DNA from: Bacteroidia bacterium | Lineage (GTDB): Bacteria > Bacteroidota > Bacteroidia > J057 > JANWXU01 | Assembly (NCBI GenBank): GCA_025057395.1 | Contig: JANWXU010000007.1 | Span: forward strand, 1-62,255 | DNA: 62,255 nucleotides | Direction of reading: 5' to 3' | Shown: positions 25,649 to 34,600 of the stretch, piece after piece | How positions within the stretch are numbered: the stretch's first letter is position 1 | How the letters are laid out: each line of letters begins with the position of its first letter | The notes under the pieces: model-generated | Told to the model about the DNA's origin: nothing | The model's database searches: none | The model's input: the letters and a program-made list of their open reading frames with translations, nothing else | Position numbers and translations under genes: made by a program

Positions 25649-27184
25649 ATGAAAAAAATTCCAACTACTCCCAGTGTATTTACCTTCTATCTTTCTGTTC
25701 TAGGACTTTTGGGAACACAGTTTACTTTTTTCATTGAAAAAAAACTGCATAATCCATTTTTTCTTTTGGCATTACCGATACTTCTTTTATTGAGCCTATG
25801 CTTATTTTTTAGATACCACCTACTCTTCTATATTCTTATCTTTTGTATTCCTCTTTCTATTGCCTGGGAGTTTCCCAATCTTAAACTTTCAGTTCTTCTT
25901 CCTTCAGAACCTCTAATTGGATTGACCACCGTCCTATTTTTATTCCAATTCTTTTTTTGGGGTAATGCCTTACGCTCCCGTTTTCTACTAGAACCACTAA
26001 GTAGGATAGTACTTATTTATCTATTTAGCATATCTATTAGTACTATTTTTTCTCCTATGCCCGTTGTTTCTATTAAGGCGCTTATAGTACGTTTTTGCTA
26101 CGTAATTAGCTTTTTTATAGTAACACAACAATTAGGAAAACAATTTGAAAATTGGCGTATTTTTTATTCCGCTTATACACTTAGCTTCTTAGTGGTTATT
26201 GCTTGGGTTTGGCTCCAACATGCTTCATATGGTTTTAGTAAAGATACTTCCGGGCTTGTAACCCGTCCTTTTTATGCCGATCATACTATTTATTCTACCT
26301 GTGCCTCCGTACTTTTGCCCTTTTGGGTAGCTTTTTTTCTGCAAAAAAAAAGCCAGTGGTTTTATCGATTGGTCTATGCTATTATCGTTCTTGTTTTACT
26401 TTTAGCCATATTCTTAGCTGCAAGTAGAGCTGCATGGCTAAGTCTGGGAATAACCATTATTTTCTTTACTTACCTATTATTTAAATTACCGTTCCGGTAC
26501 ATTTTATACATAAGTGGAATAGCTGCAGTGGCATTAGGGTTGTTTAAAGATAACATCGCAGAAAAACTCAAGAGTAATCGCATCGACTCCAATGCTAAAA
26601 AATCGGGTGCCATAGAACAAATTCAGTCTATTAGTAATATTCGTTCAGATTGGTCTAATTTAGAAAGAATTAACCGTTGGAGTTGCGCTTTTCGAATGTT
26701 TCTAGAAAGGCCTATTACAGGCTTTGGAATTGGAACATACCAATTTACATATGTTTCCTTCCAAAGGGAAAAAGAAATGACTCCCATTAGTGTACGCAAC
26801 CCTTATTCTAGTCATATTATTAATGGGGGTAATGCGCACTCTGAATTTTTTAACCTTTTGTCTGAAGCCGGATTTTTAGGGGGCCTCAGTTGGCTTTTGT
26901 TATTTATCATTAGTATGAAGCAAGGCTTTGAACTTTGCTACCAAACTGCTATTCCTACACAAGAAAAAGGGTTAATTTACGCGTCTGTGTGCGGGCTCTT
27001 CATCTATTTCTGCAATGGCACCTTTAATAGTTTTTTGGATACAGATAAGGCTGCCTTTCTTTTTTGGAGTAACCTTGCCCTCATTGCTAGTTTTTGGCAA
27101 AGATATATAAAGTCCTCATATAATGAACAAAAAAATTTTTTTTCTTATTGGCTTCATGGGCTCGGGCAAAACAACACTAGGTAA
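25649..27184 (+). CDS. O-antigen ligase/polymerase (WaaL/Wzy family) membrane protein
   Basis: The ATG at 25649 gives 511 residues; a TTG at 25637 would add four. About 10-12 hydrophobic helices can be read. The O-antigen ligase core lies in a large periplasmic loop region containing NRWSCAFRMFLERPITGFGIGTYQ and, around residue 395, the family motif NAHSEFFNLLSEAGFLGG, whose His is important in WaaL-type ligases. The protein could attach polymer to lipid A or polymerise repeat units; sequence alone does not separate the two. It lies 27 bp after the Wzz-like gene, which supports polysaccharide export. Its 3' end overlaps the aroK start by 62 bp in another frame. Confidence 0.85.
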   Translation: MKKIPTTPSVFTFYLSVLGLLGTQFTFFIEKKLHNPFFLLALPILLLLSLCLFFRYHLLFYILIFCIPLSIAWEFPNLKLSVLLPSEPLIGLTTVLFLFQFFFWGNALRSRFLLEPLSRIVLIYLFSISISTIFSPMPVVSIKALIVRFCYVISFFIVTQQLGKQFENWRIFYSAYTLSFLVVIAWVWLQHASYGFSKDTSGLVTRPFYADHTIYSTCASVLLPFWVAFFLQKKSQWFYRLVYAIIVLVLLLAIFLAASRAAWLSLGITIIFFTYLLFKLPFRYILYISGIAAVALGLFKDNIAEKLKSNRIDSNAKKSGAIEQIQSISNIRSDWSNLERINRWSCAFRMFLERPITGFGIGTYQFTYVSFQREKEMTPISVRNPYSSHIINGGNAHSEFFNLLSEAGFLGGLSWLLLFIISMKQGFELCYQTAIPTQEKGLIYASVCGLFIYFCNGTFNSFLDTDKAAFLFWSNLALIASFWQRYIKSSYNEQKNFFSYWLHGLGQNNTR

Positions 27185-27650
27185 GCAAATTGCTCAAAAA
27201 TTAAGTTTCCATTTTATAGACCTTGATAATTTCATTGAGGTTCAAGAAAATCAAACCATTCATCAATTATTTATACAACTGGGCCATGAACTTTTTCGAC
27301 AAAAAGAACAAGAAGCCCTCATTAAAGTAATTACTTCAGCTCCAACTCCTCTAATATTAGCTTGTGGTGGTGGTACTCCTTGCTACCTCAATAATCTGTC
27401 TATTATGCAACAAAGTGGATACCTCATCTACCTTAAGGCTGAACCCCAAACACTAGCAAATAGAATTAGGCTACAACAAAAGCAGCGTCCTTTATTGAGC
27501 AACGTTACTCAAAGCCAGTTGCTCAATTATATAAGCCAGATGCTACAAAGTAGGGAGCCATACTACTGGCAAGCAGATTTCGTATTCACTATCGAAAAAG
27601 ATGACCCACTAGTACTGACAGAATTTATCCAAATATGTAGTAGAAATTAG
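27123..27650 (+). CDS. aroK: Shikimate kinase
   Basis: This 175-residue P-loop kinase phosphorylates shikimate in aromatic amino acid synthesis. The Walker A motif GFMGSGKTT is at residues 10-18. The shikimate-binding Asp lies in FIDLDNFIE, and Arg in ELFRQKEQEAL. The glycine-rich CGGGTPCY loop is present, and the lid Arg is in KQRPLL. Length is normal. The start at 27123 cannot move far downstream without losing the P-loop strand, so the 62-bp overlap with the preceding ligase gene is real unless that gene's end is mis-sequenced. No other aro gene is nearby. The convergent SirB1-like gene ends 15 bp away. Confidence 0.95.
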   Translation: MNKKIFFLIGFMGSGKTTLGKQIAQKLSFHFIDLDNFIEVQENQTIHQLFIQLGHELFRQKEQEALIKVITSAPTPLILACGGGTPCYLNNLSIMQQSGYLIYLKAEPQTLANRIRLQQKQRPLLSNVTQSQLLNYISQMLQSREPYYWQADFVFTIEKDDPLVLTEFIQICSRN

Positions 27651-27664
27651 CTTTTTGCCAAGGT

Positions 27665-28513
27665 CTATTCACCACCTGCCCAGAATTCTAATAACAAAGC
27701 AATCCGTTCAAAAGTAGAGGCTTTGCTAAATTTTTGCGCATGCGCATAAAGTTCGTATAGGGAGTAGGCAACTCTTGATATAGCCATTACATTATTCAAA
27801 GTCTCAAATTCTAATAAGTCTACATGAATATTATTCCTATTAAGAAAACTTTTCACCTGGTCGGGCGTAAGAAACAAACCTCGATTAAAAACATCTATAT
27901 AAAAGTGATTATATTCGGTATAGTATCGCAGAGCATAAAAACCCATGAAATTAACAAGCTTGAGATCTATTTCTAATTCTTGGCAAATACTCAAGTATAA
28001 TAAGCAGAGGCTTAAAGAATTACCTTTTTTATTATCAATCACCCGATTAAAGAAAAGTAAATCTGGGCTATCAAGCTCATCATAATTACCCTTATAATTA
28101 TCGAAAGTAAAAAGCTGACGATTAATTTCTCTTAACTTCCAATCCAAGGTCATTTGGGGAGAAAACTGAAGCCATATTTTATTATACAAACGATTCATTT
28201 CATTTTTATACACTGTATAATTTAAAGTAGGATATTGAAAGCGTGTTAATAATAGCCAGCCTTCTATAAGACTAGGAGAAGGTAGTTGGCTCCATTCTTG
28301 TAATTCCTTACTAAAGTGATCAAATTGAATTCTTTGGATTATATCCTCTATACGCTCCTGGGCAACTCTGCTACCTAGCCTTTCCCACGCACTTTCTAGC
28401 AGTTCTATTCCTCCTAAACCTAAATTATAGAGCTCCTTATCTACAGCCTCTACTACAGCTTCGTCTGAATCATCTAGTAATTGCAGTAGCGCCTCAAATC
28501 TTTTTGCATCCAT
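27665..28513 (-). CDS. SirB1/transglutaminase-like fold protein
   Basis: The ATG at 28513 gives 282 residues (MDAKRFEALLQLL); a TTG at 28543 is less likely. The N-terminal 90 residues are helical. The central part (about 150-230) is the SirB1-like core: FFNRVIDNKKGNSLSLCLLYLSICQEL, then VNFMGFYALRYY, then HFYIDVFNRGLFLT. Members of this family usually show a P-G-H-F segment after the first motif; here it reads M-G-F-Y, so the expected His is absent. The family fold is transglutaminase-like but often non-catalytic, and its function is unknown. The C-terminal helices (RVAYSLYELYAHAQKFSKASTFERIALLLEFW) resemble a TPR-like pair. Confidence 0.78.
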   Translation of the reverse strand: MDAKRFEALLQLLDDSDEAVVEAVDKELYNLGLGGIELLESAWERLGSRVAQERIEDIIQRIQFDHFSKELQEWSQLPSPSLIEGWLLLTRFQYPTLNYTVYKNEMNRLYNKIWLQFSPQMTLDWKLREINRQLFTFDNYKGNYDELDSPDLLFFNRVIDNKKGNSLSLCLLYLSICQELEIDLKLVNFMGFYALRYYTEYNHFYIDVFNRGLFLTPDQVKSFLNRNNIHVDLLEFETLNNVMAISRVAYSLYELYAHAQKFSKASTFERIALLLEFWAGGE

Positions 28514-28835
28514 TTTTTTAGCAATATAAACACACCTAATCAATAATAATTCATACTACCTACGCAAGTTTCTTGTTTTATTAGACTTCCTCCTATCCAA
28601 TAAGCCATAATAAGCCATGCAAAAACTAATTACGAATCTACACTTTTTAAGCAATAATTACCATAGTACATACAGATTTATGCTTAGTTATGTTAAAGAT
28701 TTAGTAATCAATTCTGTGTAGTATCGTTAGCAATTCAAAACAAAAAAACTTTTTTTATTAAGATAATTATACTATTTTGACCATTACTTTATGCAATTTA
28801 TATAAGCAATCCCACAATAAAAATGTAATAACCAC
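28514..28835. other. 322-bp AT-rich intergenic region
   Basis: This divergent region lies between the SirB1-like gene (minus) and the propeller T9SS gene (plus). No clear TAnnTTTG element, hairpin terminator, tRNA or small conserved reading frame was seen. A TACTATTTTGAC at about 28770 is a near match to the -7 consensus but has the wrong spacing between TA and TTTG. Confidence 0.4.
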
Positions 28836-30989
28836 ATGAATAAAAAAAAAGCCCGAGCTCATAAAAAAGAGCTGCTAGTACTAGCTATACTCCTACTAGT
28901 AGGAATACATCAGGGTAAAGCTCAAAGCCCTTTTTGGCACTCCCTTCGCTCTCTAGGGGGAGGCGATGTTTATGATTTGCTTCCTATTAACAACCAAGTT
29001 TGGGCCGCCACCAATAGGGGGGTATACATAACTTCCATATACTACCCTGAGTGGGTACAACAAACCGACAACCCCCTGATGCAACAATATACATATCAAT
29101 TAATTGCTAGCAGCAAGGGTACCGTTTTTGCTAATACTCAAAACGGTATATTTCGCTACCAAGCAGGAACTTGGAGTAATATTACAAAAAATCTTCCTAC
29201 CCACATAGCAAAAAGCTTAGGATACTTAGAAGGCGTGGGTCTTTTGGTACTTACTTCTAATTTCGGAATTTTTCGCTTTTCTGAAAATATTTCGCAATGG
29301 GAACCCATTATAATAGGTGAAGATTTAGGAGCTGAACCAACTTTGTTTTCCCACCTTTACTGCGATTCTCTAGGACGCATTATTGTAGTAGAGCAAAATC
29401 GACTCTATATTTCAGAAGATAGTGCAAAAACGTGGAAAAAAAATGTTCTGCGGCTAGATGAAAATGGAGCTCCTCCTATTATCTATTGCGTGGCAAGTAG
29501 AAAAGCGGGATACCTCCTGCTAGGTACTTCCACAGGAATTTGGGAAGCCACAGAACCAACGCTTACCAATTGGCAAAAATTGGGGAAACTCCAACTAGCA
29601 ATAGGCGAAACTCTAACACGAATTGGCTATCTACCCCAAGCAAAAATTTACTATGCTGCTAGCAGTTATGGGCAAATCTTTCAACTAAGTGCACCCTACG
29701 AAAACCTCGAGTGGCAGCCCTGGTTAAATACTCCTTTTGCCAATGCTATCACCTGTGCTATATTACCCTCTAACAATCAAATTTGGTTTGGAACCGAAAG
29801 TAACGGGGTTTGGGCATGGGATTTTAACAATGGCTACTGGCGTGCCTATTCCAATGGCTTAACTAATGCTTCTATCACAGCAATATGTGCTACTTCTAAT
29901 GCCTACTTTGCCAAACTTAGTGGAGCGGGTTTATGGACATCTCGGGATAAAGGTATTACTTGGCAAGCCTCCTCCTTACCAAATGAGCAAGTTCAGTGTT
30001 TTTTAACTCATCAAGATACCATTTGGGTAGGAGTTTTAGGAAATGGAGGGGTTTGGAGAAGTTTTGATGGGGGACGTAGCTGGCAAAAATCCCAGCAGTG
30101 GGCTGAAATAGGAGTTCGGCAGCTATTACGTGCTCCTAACGGCGAAATTTACGCCCTCACTTTTGTTTCTGGAATTTGGTATTCCAGGGATAAAGGCGTT
30201 ACTTGGCAACCACTACCGAACCAAGAAATCCAACAAAAAAACTTACTCTGTTTTGCTATTACTTCCAAAGGAGAAATTATTGCAGGATGCCAAAATAGTG
30301 GCGTATACCAATACCAGCCTTTATATAATCGATGGCGAGCTCTAGGAAATATATCCATGAGTGTTCAAGCAATCCTAAGTACCCAAACTAATCAACTCTT
30401 GGCGGCAACCTCTGGAGGAATTTATTTATATGCCCCTGATAAAGACGAATGGGTACATCTTTTTTCTCCCCCCGGCTTGCCTACCGCACTACTACAAACT
30501 TCTAGAGATTCCATTTGGATAGCAACTATTGGAGGGGGAGTATGGGTAGGCAATATGCAACACTGGTACCCTGTTAACGAAGGCTTAAGTAGCCTTAAAG
30601 TCAGCAGCCTTTGCCTTACCCCGCAAAACGAAATCCTAGCCGGAACTTTAGAGGCAGGACTTTATCGAAGCCAAGCTATAAAAATTACCAACGTTACTTC
30701 TAATTATGCTCACTCTACTAATCTAAAAATATACCCTAATCCTGCCTCTGATTTTATACAAATAAATTCCCCCCTTCCACTTCCTGAAAAGTGCCTAATA
30801 GAACTATTTTCAACGGACGGCACTTTAAAATATCATACTTACTTTTCCTTATTATCTTCCCAAGATAATTTTACCATCACGCTAACTTTACCCTATCATC
30901 TTCAGACAGGTATTTATCATTTGCGGATTAGAAGTATGAATTCCACATATTCTTCTGCCTCCTCAACAATTTTATTTTTGCAAAAATAA
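28836..30989 (+). CDS. Beta-propeller surface protein with T9SS type A sorting domain
   Basis: This 717-residue protein starts with a basic stretch and hydrophobic helix (ELLVLAILLLVGIHQGKAQ), a signal peptide cleaved near AQ. The body consists of repeated four-strand blades with motifs like NNQVWAATNRGVYI, GVGLLVLTSNFGIFRF, YLLLGTSTGIW and NQIWFGTESNGVWAW. Asp-box-like turns follow: TSRDKGITWQ, FDGGRSWQKS and SRDKGVTWQPLP. These are typical of sialidase/BNR or YCF48-like propellers. The last 85 residues (LKIYPNPASDFIQI ... TGIYHLRI) form a T9SS type A sorting domain. Fold and export are well supported; no catalytic residues of a sialidase or kinase are visible, so binding or display is more likely. 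The stop codon lies inside a 14-bp palindrome. Confidence 0.87.
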   Translation: MNKKKARAHKKELLVLAILLLVGIHQGKAQSPFWHSLRSLGGGDVYDLLPINNQVWAATNRGVYITSIYYPEWVQQTDNPLMQQYTYQLIASSKGTVFANTQNGIFRYQAGTWSNITKNLPTHIAKSLGYLEGVGLLVLTSNFGIFRFSENISQWEPIIIGEDLGAEPTLFSHLYCDSLGRIIVVEQNRLYISEDSAKTWKKNVLRLDENGAPPIIYCVASRKAGYLLLGTSTGIWEATEPTLTNWQKLGKLQLAIGETLTRIGYLPQAKIYYAASSYGQIFQLSAPYENLEWQPWLNTPFANAITCAILPSNNQIWFGTESNGVWAWDFNNGYWRAYSNGLTNASITAICATSNAYFAKLSGAGLWTSRDKGITWQASSLPNEQVQCFLTHQDTIWVGVLGNGGVWRSFDGGRSWQKSQQWAEIGVRQLLRAPNGEIYALTFVSGIWYSRDKGVTWQPLPNQEIQQKNLLCFAITSKGEIIAGCQNSGVYQYQPLYNRWRALGNISMSVQAILSTQTNQLLAATSGGIYLYAPDKDEWVHLFSPPGLPTALLQTSRDSIWIATIGGGVWVGNMQHWYPVNEGLSSLKVSSLCLTPQNEILAGTLEAGLYRSQAIKITNVTSNYAHSTNLKIYPNPASDFIQINSPLPLPEKCLIELFSTDGTLKYHTYFSLLSSQDNFTITLTLPYHLQTGIYHLRIRSMNSTYSSASSTILFLQK

Positions 30990-31575
30990 CCTAATTCAAT
31001 TTTTACACCCAGTATGAATCTAGAGAACATGTAACCTAACACCCGTTGTAACTTAAAATTTATTTATAATCGATTAATTATTTTTTCTATTACTATTTTT
31101 AGGACTTACCAGCTCCTACTACAAATTCACACCCTGTTGCTGCTCTGTCCTTAAAAGTACTATTTTATTTTTATAGAAACATTTCTTATTTCTATCTTAA
31201 AAGCAAAAAATAATATCTAAATTCAACTTTATATTAGTTTGTATTTTTGTATTTTATCCTTCTAGCTTCACCCTAGCCATCTAAAGTTAATAATTAAATA
31301 AAAAGCTAAAGATAGCTCCTTAGTAAGAGCCCACCCTAATTTAATCCTAAATTGAAGCTAAGGGACTTAATATTACCGCAATAATTTATTCATTTTAAGA
31401 AAGAGCCAATTATTACCCTTTAAGTAACCGGCGTACCCTTCGCTACAAAATTAATTATTTTGTTTTCGCATTAAATAAACTTTTGGCTTAACACTTTTTT
31501 CTGGCTTCTTGCATTAAAAAATTTAAATCCGTTTTCAGGCTTCTTGCTTTTTTGTGCATAAGTTATGTTTTATGT

Positions 31576-31625
31576 TTTATGAGATTACATCAGAAATAAA
31601 TTTATGAGATTACATCAGAAATAAA
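31576..31625. repeat. Perfect 25-bp tandem duplication
   Basis: Positions 31576-31600 and 31601-31625 are identical head-to-tail copies; each contains TGAGATTACATCAG as core. They lie immediately beyond the giant gene's terminator, and are preceded by a degenerate TTATGTTT repetition at 31563-31579. No second occurrence of the unit was noticed elsewhere in the window. Confidence 0.9.
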
Positions 31626-31649
31626 ATGGAGCCCTTTTAAGGGCTCCAT
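31626..31649 (-). terminator. Rho-independent terminator of the giant adhesin gene
   Basis: A perfect 9-bp GC-rich stem, ATGGAGCCC (31626-31634) with GGGCTCCAT (31641-31649), encloses a 6-base loop. On the minus strand it is followed by TTTTATTT. It lies 35 bp after the stop codon of the giant gene. Confidence 0.85.
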
Positions 31650-31683
31650 GATTTCAACTGTTTTAACAACGTTTTACATTATT

Positions 31684-34600
31684 TTATTCAAGAATGAGCT
31701 TCACATTTTGAGTTGTATTATTTAAGCTAACACTTAGACTATAGAAGCCTTTAGCAAGGTGACTTAAATTCATTAAAAACTCGTTTTCACCCTCTTTAGC
31801 TTGATACGTTTGCGTATAAACGACCTTTCCTTGCACGTCTCTAATTTGAATAGAGAGGGATTCACTTTGACTTACATTTAGTTTTAACGTCACCAGGCCA
31901 TGACTAGGATTAGGGTATATGGCTATGTCTCGCCAACCATTGAGGGTAGAAACACTACCTTTAGCTGGAGTAGTAATAAAGTGATAAGGTACAGAGGCCT
32001 GTGAACGATTACCAGATTGAATAGCACATACACTGCAATTGGCTCGGACTTGAACGGTATACTCCGTTCCAGGCTGCAGATTTTGCAGTTGCAAGGTAGT
32101 CGCAGGAACAGGCACTAGTTGACTTTGCCAAGTTTCAGCACCTCTTTCACGGTATTCCACTATATAGCAAAGTGCCTGCTGTACGGCATCCCAAGTAACT
32201 GTTGCCGCATTTGTAGTTACCCGATGAACTACTAAGTTACCCGGTATAGGACAAATATCCGTGCAATTTCGAACTACTACAGGTACTGCAACCATAGGCG
32301 AAGCACATCCCCCTACATAAGCCGTTACACTATAAACCCCACTCTGGGCAGTCCCTGCATTAGATATCACGGGATTTTGCTGGTTAGAGGAAAAACCTCC
32401 TGGACCTGTCCAAACATAAGTAGCCCCTAATATTGGAGAAGCAAACAATTCTATCTTTCCTCCCGTGCAGACAGTGCCGTTAGAGCTTGCAGATAGACCA
32501 CTTGGAGTAGGTATTACTACCACCTCCGTAGTAACAGGATTGCTATTGCATGCTCCTAACTTAACACTTACCTCATAAACACCAGCCTGCGCAGAACCAC
32601 TTATTAGCCTTGAGGGTGCTTGTTCATTTGAACTAAAACCATCTGGTCCTTTCCAGAGGTACTGAGCTCCAGGTATAGGTGTAGCAAATAATGATAAAGT
32701 TTGTCCCTCGCAAACGGGACTGCTACTCCCAGCTGTAAAGGCAGGGGGTGCTGGCCAAACTACTACATTAACAGCATTTACCTGTGAACTGCATTTGCCT
32801 ATCCAAGCTACTACACTATAGCTACCAGCATCACGCACAGTAACGTTAACTATCTGAGGATTTTGCTCATTACTACTAAAGCCATTAGGACCTCGCCAAC
32901 TATATTGTGCATTTGCAACTGTGCTGGCAGTTAAAGTAAGAGTTTGTCCTTCGCAAACGGGACCATTTGAGCCTGCTGTAATAGAAGTCGGGCTCGGATT
33001 AATAGTAACAACAGTGGTTGATACAGCTGAGCTACATCCTCCTAGCACAGCAATAACCGAATACACACCACTTTGAGAAGTAGTAGCATTGTAAATTACG
33101 GGGTTTTGCTCGTTACTAAAGTATCCTGCTGGCCCGTACCACGCATAGCTAGCCCCCGGAACCATGCTGCTAGAAAGCTGTAGCATATTGCCCGCACACA
33201 CGGGCCCGCTGTTGCTAGCAGTTATAGCACCCGGAGACGGATACACACTTACCGTAACAGTACGCACCTGAGAGGTACAACCATTTATTACAGCTATTAC
33301 ATTATACCTACCCGCCTGGGCGGAAGTTACGTTATTCAATACAGGGCTTAACTGAGTACTAGAAAATCCTCCGGGCCCTGTCCATAAGTAAGTAGCGCCC
33401 GGAATAAGGGTAGTAGACAGCTGCAAAGTTGAACCCGCACAAACTGGTGAATTACTAGAAGCTTGACTAAGTACCGGAATTGACTGTACTAGCACCTGAA
33501 CTAATGCTGGTTGTGAAGTACAGCCACTTGCTACTACTACTACACTATAAGTACCACTGTGCAAACTTGTAGCATTAGAAATAACAGGGTTCTGAATCGT
33601 GGAGCTAAATCCTTGTGGTCCACTCCAAATATAACGAGCTCCACTTTCTCCATTAGCATTTAGCCTAAGTTCACCCCCTTCGCAAACTAAAAGATTTGCT
33701 TGTACCTCAGGCCTTGCTGGAGATCTTCGTAAATTAACCATAGCAGTTTGAGCTCCCGAAGTACAGCCCTGAGAAATCGCTACGACTCTATATTCTCCTG
33801 CGTTATTACTCCCTATATTAGGTATACTGATTTGACTTGTTGTTGCAGAAAAACCATTAGGTCCTACCCACCAATAAGAAGCACCCGGTATTTCTACGGC
33901 TGCCAATTGAAGCGAAGTACCCTCACAAATAGTTGTATTACCTAAAATACCACCCATCACCGGACGTGGACGAACCTCTATACTAACGGTTCTTGCTTCT
34001 GAAGTACAATTTCCTGCAATAGCAACAACACTATAGTTACCTAGGGCGCTAGTTGTAATACCATTAAGTTGAACCACCCTATTTGTAGAAACAAAACCTG
34101 CAGGACCTTGCCAATAATAATTTACCCCGCTTGGCGAAGTAATACTTAAGATTGCAGTGTCTCCTGTACAGTAGAATGGACGATTTGCAGTAGCAACCAC
34201 ATTAGTAGGCCTTTGTATTACTGCTAGCTCGGTTACAGCTGCAGATGAAGTACAATTACCTACTACCGCTACTACTTCGTACCTACCTGCCTTCAAATTC
34301 ATTCCACTTAAAAGGATTTCTCGACCCTGTGCACTAAAGCCCGACGGCCCATTCCATAGGTAATTAGCTCCCGCTTGAGCATTCACAGCTAGAGTAGCCA
34401 CTCCATCATTGCAAACAGGACCAGAGTTGGTAACTACAGGAGTTTGTGGCGCCGGAGCTACTAGCACTGATACTGTAGTTTGGGTAGTACATCCTCCTAG
34501 TATTGTATTCAAGGAGTATACACCACTATGTTGAGTATTTGCATTATTAATTCTTACTTCTCTTTGGTCCCATACAAAGTTGTTAGGGCCTATCCAACGA

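Larger units (their letters stand above)
30990..31683. other. 694-bp non-coding region downstream of the giant adhesin gene
   Basis: This stretch lies between the propeller gene and the end of the giant gene, so it is downstream of both. It is AT-rich and full of stop codons in all frames. Two related phrases with a shared GGCTTCTTGC core occur near 31502 and 31538. Near the 3' end of the giant gene it contains a 25-bp tandem duplication and a hairpin terminator, listed separately. No tRNA, small protein gene or known RNA was recognised. Confidence 0.45.

Noticed and set aside
30975-30988. 14-bp palindrome ATTTTTGCAAAAAT over the propeller gene's stop as terminator
   Set aside because: The stem is A/T only and not followed by a T tract, so it is unlikely to stop transcription.
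31563-31625. CRISPR-like array from the 25-bp repeats
   Set aside because: The two copies abut without spacers and there are only two; no cas genes are present.
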